DNA of 64,000 nt from an uncultured Bradyrhizobium sp. (GCF_936943645.1 NZ_CAKZJO010000052.1:62001-126000), one strand, 5' to 3'. Positions 47,543 to 56,159 are shown, numbered from the stretch's first letter. The notes: generated from the sequence alone by a model not told the origin. Numbers and translations: made by a program.

Positions 47543-48331
47543 ATGCCCCCCTCGCCCACCAAAGTCGCTCTCGTCACAGGAGCCGCGCGCGGCATCGGGC
47601 TCGCGACCGCGAAGAAGTTCTTGGCCGAAGGCTGGCGTGTGGCGCTGCTCGACATCGAGGGCGAGTTGCTCGGCCGGGCGGTCGCCGAAATCGACCAAAG
47701 CGAGGCGACGCTGGCACTGACCTGCGACGTCTCGGACGCAGCCGCAGTGAGCGAGGCAATGGAGGCGGTCGAGCGCCGGTTCGGCCGCCTCGATGCGCTC
47801 GTCAACAATGCCGGCATCGCGGTGTTCGCGCCGCTGATGGAAACATCCGAGGTCGACTGGCGCTGCGTGCTCGAAGTCAACCTCACCGGTCCCTTCCTTT
47901 GCACCAAGGCTGCGGTACCCCTGATGCGCGAGGGCCATGGTGGCGCCATCGTCAACATCACCTCGATCTCGGCGGTGCGCGCCTCGACGCTGCGCTCGGC
48001 CTACGGCACCAGCAAGGCCGGGCTGGCGCACCTGACCAAGCAGCTCGCGGTCGAGCTCGCCTCGCTCAACATCCGCGTCAACGCGGTCGCGCCGGGACCG
48101 GTCGACACCGCGATGGCCAAGCAGGTGCACAGCAAGGAGATCCGCGCCGACTATCACGATGCCATTCCGCTCAACCGCTACGGCCTCGAGGAAGAGCTTG
48201 CGGATGCGATCTACTTCCTGTGCTCAGGCCAGGCGAGCTACATCACCGGACAAATTTTGGCCGTTGATGGCGGCTTCGATGCGGCAGGTATCGGCTTGCC
48301 GACGCTGCGCGGGCAAAGGCGGAACGGTTAG
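47543..48331 (+). CDS. Short-chain dehydrogenase/reductase
   Basis: 262 aa, classical SDR. Cofactor motif TGAARGIG, the D of LLDIEG suggesting NAD(H) preference, NNAG, the catalytic Ser-Tyr-Lys set (SISAVRAS..., YGTSK), and PGPVDTAM. The C-terminus ends ITGQILAVDGGFDAAG. The substrate is not identifiable; it resembles FabG/BKR-like oxidoreductases. The ATG at 47543 is preferred over 47513, which gives a less conserved leader. Confidence 0.9.
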   Translation: MPPSPTKVALVTGAARGIGLATAKKFLAEGWRVALLDIEGELLGRAVAEIDQSEATLALTCDVSDAAAVSEAMEAVERRFGRLDALVNNAGIAVFAPLMETSEVDWRCVLEVNLTGPFLCTKAAVPLMREGHGGAIVNITSISAVRASTLRSAYGTSKAGLAHLTKQLAVELASLNIRVNAVAPGPVDTAMAKQVHSKEIRADYHDAIPLNRYGLEEELADAIYFLCSGQASYITGQILAVDGGFDAAGIGLPTLRGQRRNG

Positions 48332-48367
48332 GCGCCGGGATTCGTAACCGAGCTTGTGGAGAGCTTC

Positions 48368-48805
48368 ATGCGACGCACCTCATTGCTCAAAGTCCTGATG
48401 CTTGCAGTGCTCCTGCTCGCCATCACCCCTGCTGCCGCTGAAATCCGCATCATCCAGTCTCCGGGGGGACAGGTCGGACCGTTCCTCGATCTGTTCGAGA
48501 AGGTGCGCGACAGCGGCGAGCGCGTGGTGATCGACGGCCCCTGCCTGTCCGCCTGCACACTGGTGCTCAGCATCGTGCCGGATGAGCGCATCTGCGTCAC
48601 CAAGCGCGCCGTGCTCGGCTTCCATGCCGCACGTTCGGTGGACCGGCGCGGTCGCTTCTATGCCGAGCCGGAAGCATCGGTCGCGGTGCTTGCGGCCTAT
48701 CCCGGCCCGGTACGCGACTGGATCAGCCGCCGCGGCGGCCTCACCTCGCGTTTGCTCCTGCTGAAAGGACGCGATCTCGCCGCGATCTATCCGCGCTGCC
48801 GCTGA
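48368..48805 (+). CDS. Exported ClpP-like (COG3904-type) small protein
   Basis: 145 aa with a signal peptide (about 1-24, ending TPAAA). The mature part resembles short periplasmic ClpP/crotonase-like proteins: SPGGQVGPFLDLFEKVRDSG, then GPCLSACTLVLS, where the Ser is placed like the ClpP nucleophile next to a Cys, and GFHAAR with a histidine. No clear catalytic Asp is visible. A serine-protease role is a family-based guess. It follows the SDR gene by 36 bp on the same strand. Confidence 0.75.
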   Translation: MRRTSLLKVLMLAVLLLAITPAAAEIRIIQSPGGQVGPFLDLFEKVRDSGERVVIDGPCLSACTLVLSIVPDERICVTKRAVLGFHAARSVDRRGRFYAEPEASVAVLAAYPGPVRDWISRRGGLTSRLLLLKGRDLAAIYPRCR

Positions 48806-48872
48806 AGCGTCCGACAGCTGCCACGAATGTGACGTCGATGAGTCCTGTGAACCGTCACATGAATGGCGCCTG

Positions 48873-48932
48873 ACTTGAAGGCACTTAACTTGAAGGCCCT
48901 TAACTTGAAGGCACTTAACTTGAAGGCACTTG
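48873..48932. repeat. Four tandem 15-bp repeats
   Basis: ACTTGAAGGCACTTA is repeated head to tail four times (48873-48887, 48888-48902, 48903-48917, 48918-48932) with one or two base differences. The tract lies in the 3' flank of the ClpP-like gene. No gene is attached to it. Confidence 0.9.
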
Positions 48933-49014
48933 GCTGGCCCGAGGCCGTAAGGCAGGTTCCCTGGTGCTGGCGAGATATTCGCACCGGGGCTCTACGCCAT
49001 CGCTGTGGCTGCCT

Positions 49015-49107
49015 TCAGTAGAAAGTCTGAATCACCGGCACCAGCTTCATGCTGGCGCAGATAAGCATCCCCCATAGGGCAAAATTGATCTGTAGCGCCG
49101 CTGCCAT
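49015..49107 (-). CDS. 30-residue hydrophobic microprotein
   Basis: A 30-codon frame with AGGGGAG about 6 bp before the ATG. The sequence starts MAAALQINFALWGMLICASM and ends KLVPVIQTFY: one short hydrophobic helix with a polar end. Short frames with the LQINFALWGM pattern are the kind found in many rhizobia, but this is from memory and not searched. It lies alone in the 586-bp gap between the ClpP-like gene and the lipoprotein gene at 49392; the rest of that gap holds only the 15-bp repeats. Confidence 0.6.
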   Translation of the reverse strand: MAAALQINFALWGMLICASMKLVPVIQTFY

Positions 49108-49391
49108 CGGTCGCTCCCCTTCCAAGTGACGTCCACCCCAGTTTGTAGATTTTATGAATCACCAATAGCGATTCCACCGTGCAGATCACAGCCCAATATT
49201 GCGCCAATTGTTGTGCAATGCGAACCGCATTGTTTCACGAAGCGGCCTCACTGCTCGCATAAAGTGATGTGAACAGTTCGTTCATTGCTCGGCCATGCCG
49301 GCCAACCGATTTGCGTTAAGTTCCATTTGACCGACGCATGTGAGCTTCCTCAACGGCGCTTGCACGTTACGCACCGAAGTTTGGATCCGGC

Positions 49392-49748
49392 ATGATGCGA
49401 CACGGCATTGTCTTGCTCACTTTCTGCACAGCGCTGCTTGGATGTGCAGTCGCGCCGGCGCAGGAGCGTCCGATCGCTTGGGACGGCCTCGGCCAGGACC
49501 CCAACAGAAACTTGAACCGCCCCCATGTCGGCAAGCGGCGCGCAACGCCCCCTGCTCCCGCCGCAAACGATCCCAATCAGGAACGGGAACGAGTGCTCGG
49601 CACCTTGCGGCCATACTCGGAAGCGTGGTGGGCGGTGTATGACGAGATCGAAGCGGAGCGCGACAGGCAACTCGGCACCAAGCTCGTGATCTGCCCGCGC
49701 TGCGTGCAGCCGCGACAAGACGAAGACGTGACCGGATCGATTCGCTGA
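49392..49748 (+). CDS. Small lipoprotein-like hypothetical protein
   Basis: 118 aa. The N-terminus MMRHGIVLLTFCTALLGC ends in a plausible lipobox (LLGC, Cys18). The rest is Pro/Arg-rich and polar (RPIAWDGLGQDPNRNLNRP, YDEIEAERDRQ) with a late CPRC pair in VICPRCVQP. No family is recognised. It has no operon partner: the next gene is convergent. Confidence 0.6.
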   Translation: MMRHGIVLLTFCTALLGCAVAPAQERPIAWDGLGQDPNRNLNRPHVGKRRATPPAPAANDPNQERERVLGTLRPYSEAWWAVYDEIEAERDRQLGTKLVICPRCVQPRQDEDVTGSIR

Positions 49749-49790
49749 GCGGGCTCGCCGGTCCGAGCGTGACCCGACAGATCCATTGAC

Positions 49791-49819
49791 CCCCTCTCCC
49801 GCGACGATGGAGAGAGGGG
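49791..49819. terminator. Imperfect hairpin between convergent genes
   Basis: CCCCTCTCC (49791-49799) pairs with GGAGAGAGGGG (49809-49819) apart from a 2-nt bulge. It lies between the stops of the lipoprotein-like gene and the VOC gene and may end transcripts from either side. Confidence 0.4.
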
Positions 49820-49856
49820 ACCGTTGCTCAATCAATCATGCACGCAGTTTTGCGCG

Positions 49857-50270
49857 TCACATTCCTTCCGCCGGGCAGTTCACCATCCAGGGAATGCCGA
49901 ACTTGTCGACGCACATGCCAAATCCCTTGGCCCAGAACGTCTTGCTGAAGGGCATGGTGACGGTGCCGCCGTCGGCGAGCGCGTTGAACTTGCGCTCGCC
50001 GTCCGCGGGATCCTTGACCGTGAACGAGATCGAAAAGCCCTGCGGCTTGCTGAAGTGCTCGGGCGGCGCGTCGGAGGCCATCAGCACGCTGCCGTCGGGC
50101 AGCGACATCCGCGCGTGCATGATCGTCTTCTCGCGGCCGGGCGCGGCAGGCATGTCCGGCGGCGCATCCGATGAGCGCATCATCGCGTCGATCTTGCCGC
50201 CCAAAATCTTGGCGTAGAAGTTGAACGCGGCTTCGCAATTGTCCTGATAGAACAGATAGGCATTGAGCAT
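49857..50270 (-). CDS. VOC superfamily (PhnB-like / DUF899-type glyoxalase fold) protein
   Basis: 137 aa, soluble. The PhnB-like pattern is seen: MLNAYLFYQDNCEAAFNFYAKI, then DGSVLMASDAP, FSISFTVKDPADGERKFNAL, and KTFWAKGFGMCVDKFGIPWMVN at the C-terminus. Family members are often metal-dependent isomerases, dioxygenases or resistance proteins; no activity can be assigned. GGAGAG precedes the ATG at 50270. It starts 30 bp after the SRPBCC gene and shares its ECF42-like promoter. Confidence 0.85.
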   Translation of the reverse strand: MLNAYLFYQDNCEAAFNFYAKILGGKIDAMMRSSDAPPDMPAAPGREKTIMHARMSLPDGSVLMASDAPPEHFSKPQGFSISFTVKDPADGERKFNALADGGTVTMPFSKTFWAKGFGMCVDKFGIPWMVNCPAEGM

Positions 50271-50300
50271 CGTTTCTCTCCTCTTCACTTGCAGTGAGGC

Positions 50301-50840
50301 TTATTGCTTTTCGGTGAGCTTCTTCAGGCTGACGAGACCGGCCTCGAAATCGTTGCCGATCATCCTGTCCATGTTGATGAACACCTGCATGACCTTGGTC
50401 ATGAACGGGGCCGGACCGTACATCGCCCATGTGACCAGAGTGGCATCGCCTTGCGGCACAAAGGTGAACTCGGCGGTGTTGTGGCCTTCGAACGGCCGCT
50501 CGAAATCGAGCTTGATACGAAGTTTCGACGGCCCGCTCGCCTCGAGGATCTCCATGTGGCCGGCGCCGACATTGTTGTTGCCGTCCCAGGCATAGGTCGC
50601 GCCTTTTCCTTCAGCGGTTCCGCCGAAGGTCCGCTTCATGGCGGGGTCACGGGCTTCATAGGGCGACCAGCCGGTCCAGCGGTGGAAATCGGCCACCTGC
50701 GGATAGATCGCATCGGCCGGCGCCTTCACGGCGAGCGAGCGTTCGACGCGGAATGTGTCGGGTTTCGTCAAGGCGAAGACGAGAACCCCGGCTGCGCCGG
50801 CGGCGAGCACGATGGCGATGATGGCAAGGGCTTTCAGCAT
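50301..50840 (-). CDS. SRPBCC family protein with N-terminal membrane anchor
   Basis: 179 aa. An N-terminal hydrophobic segment (about 1-27, LKALAIIAIVLAAGAAGVLVF) is followed by a START/Bet v 1-type SRPBCC domain (about 33-179: RVERSLAVKAPADAIYPQVADFHRW, GHNTAEFTFVPQGDATLVTW). The role of the domain is binding hydrophobic ligands; the ligand here is unknown. The ATG at 50840 is chosen because the earlier start at 50894 gives a non-conserved leader. It heads an SRPBCC-VOC operon with its own TGTCGG-N17-CGTC promoter. Confidence 0.85.
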   Translation of the reverse strand: MLKALAIIAIVLAAGAAGVLVFALTKPDTFRVERSLAVKAPADAIYPQVADFHRWTGWSPYEARDPAMKRTFGGTAEGKGATYAWDGNNNVGAGHMEILEASGPSKLRIKLDFERPFEGHNTAEFTFVPQGDATLVTWAMYGPAPFMTKVMQVFINMDRMIGNDFEAGLVSLKKLTEKQ

Positions 50841-50866
50841 GGATGGCTCCGTGGATACGGGCACAG

Positions 50867-50893
50867 GACGAACGGGAACGGCGGGACCCGACA
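50867..50893 (-). promoter_or_regulatory. ECF42-like promoter before the SRPBCC-VOC pair
   Basis: On the minus strand: TGTCGG (50888-50893), exactly 17 bp, CGTC (50867-50870). It lies 27 bp before the start codon at 50840, with the same spacing as the elements at 44803 and 52634. Confidence 0.7.
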
Positions 50894-50949
50894 AGGGCGG
50901 ACGAATCTTTTCGTCATGCCGGGCGTGACGGCGGAGAGGATCTCGCGCG

Positions 50950-52236
50950 TTACGTCGCCTTCGCGCTTTGCTTTGCCTTCGGCTGGCTGTCCCGGATCAG
51001 GCGATCGAGATGCATGCGGATGTGGGCGGCTTCCGCGGACGTGTTGGCGAGTGCAATGGCGCGATCGAAGGCGATCCGGGCCTCCTCGCCGCGGCCAAGC
51101 TGCATCAGGAAGGCGCCGCGCACGCCGTAGAAGTGGAAGTAGTTGGCAAGCTTCGGCGCCAGCGGCTCGATCAGATCGAGCGCAGCTTGCGGCCCGCGCA
51201 CCTTGGCGACCGCGACGGCGCGGTTGAGCGTCACCACGGGTGAAGGCTGCACCAGCTCGAGCGCGCCGTAGAGCAGGTCGATCTGGGCCCAGTCGGTTTC
51301 TTCAGGCGTCGTGGCGCGCGCATGCAGCGCGGCGATCGCGGCCTGGATCTGATAGGGACCGCTGCGGCGATGACGCATCGCCTTGTCGATCAGCGCCAGC
51401 CCCTCCGCGATCATGGTGCCGTTCCACAGCGAGCGGTCCTGGTCGTCCAGCAGGATCAGCGAGCCGTCCGCCGCAAAGCGCGCGGCGCTGCGTGCATGCT
51501 GCAACAGGATGAGCGCGGTGAGCCCCATGATCTCGGGCTCGCTCGGAAACAGCCGGAGCAGAAGGCGGGCCAGACGGATCGCCTCCTCGCACAGCGGTGT
51601 GCGGATCGCCGCGGTGTCGCCGCTCGCCGAATAGCCCTCGTTGAAGATCAAGTAGATCATCGCCGCGACGCCCGCGAGCCGCTCCGAGCGCTCAACGGCG
51701 CCGGGCGCCTCGAACGGCACGCCTGCTTCCGCGATCCTGGCCTTGGCGCGCGTGATGCGCTGCTCCATCGCTGCCTCCGAGACCAGGAAAGCACGCGCGA
51801 TCTGTTTCACGGTGAGGCCCGAGACGATGCGCAGGGCCAGCGCGATCTGCTGTGTCGCCGGCAGCTGCGGATGGCAGCAGACGAACATCAGCCGCAGGAT
51901 GTCGTCGCGATAATGCGAGCCGTCGAGCCGCTCGGCGAGCGCGCCCTCGGCGTCGTCGAGGTCGGAGATCGCCTGGTCGTCCTCGGGCAGCGGCTGCTGC
52001 TTGCGGGTCCGGCGCACCTCGTCGATCGCAGCGTTGCGGCCGACCATGATCAGCCAGGCGGCGGGGTCACGCGGCGGTCCGTTCTGCGGCCAGGTCTTCA
52101 GCGCGCGCAGGCAGGCGTTCTGGAAGGCTTCCTCGGCGGTGTCGAGATCGCGGAAATAGCGCAGCAGCGCGCCCACTGCCTGGGGTCGCGCCGAGGTCAG
52201 CGCAGTCTCGATCCAGGCGGTGTCGGTGTCGCTCAC
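50950..52236 (-). CDS. ECF42-type RNA polymerase sigma factor with C-terminal TPR-like extension
   Basis: 428 aa. Sigma region 2 (about 8-80, LLRYFRDLDTAEEAFQNACLRALKTWP, AWLIMVGRNAAIDEVRR) and region 4 (about 110-170, LALRIVSGLTVKQIARAFLVSEAAMEQRI) are followed by a long helical extension (about 180-428) with TPR-like repeats (IQAAIAALHARATTPEETDW, NYFHFYGVRGAFLMQLGRGEEA). This layout, together with an overlapping DGPF/YciI gene, is the hallmark of group ECF42, which has no classical anti-sigma factor. The GTG start at 52236 overlaps the YciI stop (GTGA), with GGAGG 8 bp upstream. Confidence 0.92.
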   Translation of the reverse strand: MSDTDTAWIETALTSARPQAVGALLRYFRDLDTAEEAFQNACLRALKTWPQNGPPRDPAAWLIMVGRNAAIDEVRRTRKQQPLPEDDQAISDLDDAEGALAERLDGSHYRDDILRLMFVCCHPQLPATQQIALALRIVSGLTVKQIARAFLVSEAAMEQRITRAKARIAEAGVPFEAPGAVERSERLAGVAAMIYLIFNEGYSASGDTAAIRTPLCEEAIRLARLLLRLFPSEPEIMGLTALILLQHARSAARFAADGSLILLDDQDRSLWNGTMIAEGLALIDKAMRHRRSGPYQIQAAIAALHARATTPEETDWAQIDLLYGALELVQPSPVVTLNRAVAVAKVRGPQAALDLIEPLAPKLANYFHFYGVRGAFLMQLGRGEEARIAFDRAIALANTSAEAAHIRMHLDRLIRDSQPKAKQSAKAT

Positions 52237-52601
52237 GTCAGGTTTCCTCCGGGCCGAAACACGCCGACGGGACGCACCTCGTAGGCGCCGCCGGGATTGG
52301 CCGCGCCGAGGTCGCGCGCGACGTCGAGCGCGTCGTCGAGGTTCTTGCAATCGACGATGTAGAAGCCGAGCAATTGCTCCTTGGTCTCGGCATAGGGGCC
52401 GTCGAGCACCAGCGGCGGATCCTCCTTGCGCAGGGTCGCAGCCGCGGTGGTCGGCAACAGCCGCGCCACCGGTCCGAGCCGGCCCTGCGTCGCGAGCTTC
52501 TCCTGCACCACGGCGAGCTTCTTCATCACGGCCTCGTCCTGGTCCTTGCTCCAGGAGCCGACGAAGTCCTCGTCATGATAGCAAAGGATCGCATAAAGCA
52601 T
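52233..52601 (-). CDS. YciI family protein (DGPF partner of the ECF42 sigma factor)
   Basis: 122 aa: MLYAILCYHDEDFVGSWSKDQ at the start, the DGPF-type motif LDGPYAETKEQLLGFYIVD, then DALDVARDLGAANPGG. Proteins of this family are the conserved partners of ECF42 sigma factors and have been proposed to modulate or sense the signal. The last four bases overlap the sigma-factor start (GTGA), so the two are translationally coupled. It heads the operon and is preceded by an ECF42-like promoter. Confidence 0.88.
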   Translation of the reverse strand: MLYAILCYHDEDFVGSWSKDQDEAVMKKLAVVQEKLATQGRLGPVARLLPTTAAATLRKEDPPLVLDGPYAETKEQLLGFYIVDCKNLDDALDVARDLGAANPGGAYEVRPVGVFRPGGNLT

Positions 52602-52633
52602 GGGCAGCACCTTCCCTGAACGCTTGTTTTGAA

Positions 52634-52660
52634 GACGATGCAGTATGCCCCGCCCCGACA
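52634..52660 (-). promoter_or_regulatory. ECF42-like promoter before the YciI-sigma operon
   Basis: On the minus strand: TGTCGG (52655-52660), exactly 17 bp, CGTC (52634-52637), 33 bp before the start codon at 52601. It suggests that the sigma factor drives its own operon. Confidence 0.7.
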
Positions 52661-52745
52661 GGGCTGCGGAAAGAATTTGCAAGAATAATCCGGCAGATCG
52701 TGCCAAGGAGGGCTTTCGAAAACGGAACCCGACGAGGCACTTCGA

Positions 52746-53711
52746 ATGACCATGGGCACACTGGCCGTCCTGATCAACAGCACGCAGCAGAACTGGCTGC
52801 CGGAGCGCTGGAAGGCCCGGTTCGACGCGGTGTGCGGTGGCCGCCGCGTGGTGCTGCTGCCGGATTCCGCCCTCGATCCGGCCGAGGTGCACTATGCCAC
52901 GGTGTGGAAGCCGGTGCCGGGAGATCTCGCCTCCTTCCCCAATCTGCGGGCGATCTTCAATCTCGGTGCCGGCGTCGATGCGCTGATGGCGGACAAGAGC
53001 CTGCCTGACGTGCCGCTGGTCCGCGTCGCCGTGCCCGATCTGACCGGCCGCATGACCGAATATGTGGTGCTGCACGTGCTGATGCATCACCGCCAGGAGC
53101 TCTATTTGCGGGACTCGCAGCGCGCCAAGCGCTGGGAGCCGAAATATCAATGGCCGGCGAGCGCCGTGACGGTCGGGGTCATGGGATTGGGCACGCTCGG
53201 CGCGGACGCCGCCGACGTGCTGCGGCGGCTCGGCTTCCGGGTCGCCGGCTGGAGCCGCAGCCCCCGCACCATCGAGGGCGTCGAATGCTTCCATGGCGCC
53301 GACCAGATCGATGCCTTCCTGCGCAAGACCGACATCCTGGTCTGCCTGCTGCCGCTGACGCCGGAGACGCACGGCATCCTCAACCGCGACGTCTTCGCAA
53401 GACTCAACCGCAACGGCCCGCTCGGCGCGCCGGTGCTGATCAATGCCGGCCGCGGCGGCTTGCAGAACGAAGCCGACATCCTCGCCTGCCTCGACGACGG
53501 CACGCTGGGCGCCGCCTCGCTCGACGTCTTCGTGCAGGAGCCGCAGCCGGCGGACAGCCGGTTCTGGACCCACCCGAAGGTGGTGCTGACGCCGCACAAC
53601 GCGGCCGACACCGACGCGGACGCGATCTCGGTCTATGTCGCCGAGCAGATCGCCCGGTTCGAGGCCGGGGGCGCGCTGGAGAACGTGGTGGACCGGACAA
53701 GGGGATATTGA
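52746..53711 (+). CDS. ghrA: Glyoxylate/hydroxypyruvate reductase A-like D-2-hydroxyacid dehydrogenase
   Basis: 321 aa. The NAD(P) motif GVMGLGTLGADAADVLRRLG is present, along with the catalytic arginine (LINAGRGG), glutamate (FVQEPQP) and histidine (TPHNAA) of the 2-hydroxyacid dehydrogenase family. Length and layout fit GhrA, which reduces glyoxylate and hydroxypyruvate. GAGG lies about 8 bp before the ATG. It is divergent from the YciI-sigma operon, sharing a 144-bp intergenic region, but no sigma-type element was found on its strand. Confidence 0.85.
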   Translation: MTMGTLAVLINSTQQNWLPERWKARFDAVCGGRRVVLLPDSALDPAEVHYATVWKPVPGDLASFPNLRAIFNLGAGVDALMADKSLPDVPLVRVAVPDLTGRMTEYVVLHVLMHHRQELYLRDSQRAKRWEPKYQWPASAVTVGVMGLGTLGADAADVLRRLGFRVAGWSRSPRTIEGVECFHGADQIDAFLRKTDILVCLLPLTPETHGILNRDVFARLNRNGPLGAPVLINAGRGGLQNEADILACLDDGTLGAASLDVFVQEPQPADSRFWTHPKVVLTPHNAADTDADAISVYVAEQIARFEAGGALENVVDRTRGY

Positions 53712-54025
53712 GGCGCTAGCTGACTAGAAGAGGCACGCGCGCACCTCATACTCACGGTCGTCCCCGCGAAGGCGGGGACCCATACCGCGTGATCTTTCGA
53801 TGGTAGGCGGTCGCAGTACCGAACGACGCGTCTTCGCCAAACCTCTCCCTGTGGTTATGGGTCCCCGCGTGCGCGGGGACGACACCGTTTGTGGGGCAGG
53901 CAGACCGGCGCTCTGCCCTCTCCCCCTCCCCCCACAACCACCGCGCTCCGGCGGTATCCCGTTCACCCTCTCTTAGCGAGAACTTGATATGCGTTCTTAA
54001 CCAACGGTCAACGAACGAGTCGGAC
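53712..54025. other. Intergenic region filled by a palindromic repeat
   Basis: 314 bp between ghrA and the chemoreceptor gene. It is almost wholly occupied by the inverted pair listed at 53757-53883; the last 140 bp should hold the promoter of the chemoreceptor gene. No gene was seen. Confidence 0.6.
53757..53883. repeat. Dispersed palindromic repeat (GTCGTCCCCGCG type)
   Basis: Arms at 53757-53784 and 53856-53883 are inverted copies sharing GTCGTCCCCGCG and GCGGGGACCCATA. A closely similar pair lies at 56021-56159. It is a Bradyrhizobium-type intergenic element. Confidence 0.85.
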
Positions 54026-55993
54026 ATGCGCACGAGCCTCGGCCTCAGGATGCGGATCACGGTTGCCCTTGCGGTGACGGCGGCGGCGACTGCGTTGTTT
54101 GCCGTGCTCGGGGCGATGTGGATCATCGCCGGGATCATCGACCGCGCCGATCAACGCGAGCTGCGCAGCCATTACGATGCCCTGCTGTCGCGGATCGCGG
54201 AGGAGTCGCACCGCGCCGCCGCCATGAGCACGGTGGTGGCCGCAATGCCCGCGACGCAGGATGCGATGGCCAAGCAGGACCGCAACGCGCTCATGGCCCT
54301 GTTCGGGCCGGTGTTTGCCGCCACCAAATCGGAATACGGTGTCGAGCAGTTCCAGTTCCATGTGGCGCCGGCAACCTCGTTCCTGCGCGTGCATCAACCC
54401 GCGAAATTCGGCGATGACCTCTCCGGCTTCCGAAAGACGGTCCTGGTCGCCAATCAGGAGCACAAGGTCGTGGTCGGGCTCGAAGGCGGCGTGGCCGGGC
54501 TCGGGATCCGTGGCGTGGTGCCCATCGCGCAAGGGAGCAAGCAACTCGGCACGGTCGAATTCGGCCTGACCTTCGGCCAGTCCTTCCTCGACGATTTCAA
54601 GACCAACCGCCACGTCGACATCGCCTTCCATCTTGCCGACGGCTCGGGTTTCAAGCTGTTCGGCGACACGCTGAAGGGCAAGAGCTTCTTCGACGCGGCC
54701 GATTATGGCCGGGCCACTGCGGGCAGCTTCACCGTGAAGCAAGCCAGGCTCGACACTACGCCGGTCGCATCGCTGCTCGGACCGATCAAGGACTTCTCCG
54801 GAAAGCCGCTCGGCGCCGTCGAATTGGTAATGGACAACGCCGATTACGAAGCCTCGGCCGACCGTGCCTGGCTGCTTGCCATCGGCATCGCCGCGCTCGG
54901 CCTCGTGCTCGCCGCGATCGTCGGCTATCTCATTGCCCGCAGCATCTCGCGTCCGATCATCTCCATCACGTCCGTCATGCGCGAGCTTGCCGACGGGCGC
55001 ACCGACGTCGCCGTTCCCGCAGCCAAGGCGAATGACGAGGTCGGCGCGATGGTGAAGGCGGTCACGGTGTTCCGCGACAACGCCGTGAGATTCAACGCGC
55101 TCCAGGCCGAGCAGCTGGAAGCCAAGGCGCAGTCGGAAGCGGAGAAGCGCCGCGCCTTCGCCGCGCTCGCCGACAATTTCGAAGCCAGCATCCGCGACGT
55201 CGTCACCACGGTGTCCGCGGCCGCGGTCGAGATGGAGCATACCGCGCGCTCGATGTCGGCCATCGTCGAGCAGTCCCGACAACAAACGCGCGCAGTGTCC
55301 TCGGCCTCGACGCTGGCCTCGGAGAACGTGCAGACCGTCGCGGCAGCGGCGGAGGAGCTGTCCTCCTCGATGACCGAGATCAGCCGGCGCCTGGCGCACG
55401 CGACCGAGGTGGTCGGCCAGGCCGCCAGCGACGGCCGGCAGTCGAATGCGCGCGTGCAGAGCCTTGCGGAAGCCGCACAGAAGATCGGCGACGTCGTCTC
55501 CTTCATCAACGGCATCGCCGGCCAGACCAATCTGCTCGCGCTGAATGCGACGATCGAAGCGGCGCGCGCCGGCGAGGCCGGCCGCGGCTTTGCCGTGGTC
55601 GCTTCCGAGGTCAAGGCACTCGCAACCCAGACCGCGAAGGCGACCGAAGAGATCGGCGCTCAGGTCACGGCGGTGCAGGGCGAGACCACGGGCGCGGTGG
55701 ACGGCATCCAGTCGATCTGTGCGACGATCCAGCAAGTCGATGAGATCTCCGCCGCGATCGCCGCTGCCGTCGGCCAGCAGGGCACTGCGACGCAGGAGAT
55801 CGCGAAGAACGTCCAGCAGGCCGCCGCCCGCACCGGCGAGGTCTCGCAAAACATCTCGGGTGTCACGGCCGGCATCGCCGCGACGGGCACGGCGGCGGAG
55901 GAAGTGCTGGGTTCGGCGGTCGAGCTGTCGAAACAGTCGCAGCGGCTGCGGGACGAGGTGGACCGCTTCCTCGCGCAGATCCGCGCGGCGTAA
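54026..55993 (+). CDS. Transmembrane methyl-accepting chemotaxis protein with dCache_3-type sensor
   Basis: 655 aa. A first membrane span (about 10-36) is followed by a periplasmic sensor (about 40-265) with [21 protein letters not shown] and [10 protein letters not shown], the pattern of the dCache_3 family. A second span (about 275-298), a HAMP domain (about 300-350) and the MCP signalling domain follow, with hairpin tip [26 protein letters not shown]. The C-terminus lacks an obvious CheR/CheB pentapeptide. The ligand is not known. Confidence 0.92.
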   Translation: MRTSLGLRMRITVALAVTAAATALFAVLGAMWIIAGIIDRADQRELRSHYDALLSRIAEESHRAAAMSTVVAAMPATQDAMAKQDRNALMALFGPVFAATKSEYGVEQFQFHVAPATSFLRVHQPAKFGDDLSGFRKTVLVANQEHKVVVGLEGGVAGLGIRGVVPIAQGSKQLGTVEFGLTFGQSFLDDFKTNRHVDIAFHLADGSGFKLFGDTLKGKSFFDAADYGRATAGSFTVKQARLDTTPVASLLGPIKDFSGKPLGAVELVMDNADYEASADRAWLLAIGIAALGLVLAAIVGYLIARSISRPIISITSVMRELADGRTDVAVPAAKANDEVGAMVKAVTVFRDNAVRFNALQAEQLEAKAQSEAEKRRAFAALADNFEASIRDVVTTVSAAAVEMEHTARSMSAIVEQSRQQTRAVSSASTLASENVQTVAAAAEELSSSMTEISRRLAHATEVVGQAASDGRQSNARVQSLAEAAQKIGDVVSFINGIAGQTNLLALNATIEAARAGEAGRGFAVVASEVKALATQTAKATEEIGAQVTAVQGETTGAVDGIQSICATIQQVDEISAAIAAAVGQQGTATQEIAKNVQQAAARTGEVSQNISGVTAGIAATGTAAEEVLGSAVELSKQSQRLRDEVDRFLAQIRAA

Positions 55994-56020
55994 TTGGACG
56001 CGGGATCGCGCCCCCTGCTA

Positions 56021-56159
56021 GCTGTCGTCCCTGCGAACGCAGGGACCCATAATCCCAGGGAGCAGCCGCGGCGCGAGATGGCAACTCAGAGTCTTCGCCA
56101 AACTTCTGCTGCGGCGTATGGGTCCCGGATCTGCGCTTACGCTTGTCCGGGACGACAGC
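56021..56159. repeat. Dispersed palindromic repeat pair
   Basis: Arms at 56021-56051 (GCTGTCGTCCCTGCG...GGGACCCATA) and 56117-56159 (TATGGGTCCC...GGGACGACAGC) in inverted orientation, between convergent genes. Same family as the element at 53757. Confidence 0.8.

Noticed and set aside
48787..48984. 65-codon minus-strand frame with repeated SAFKL peptides
   Set aside because: Generated by the 15-bp tandem repeats being a multiple of three; there is no ribosome site and the flanks are not protein-like.
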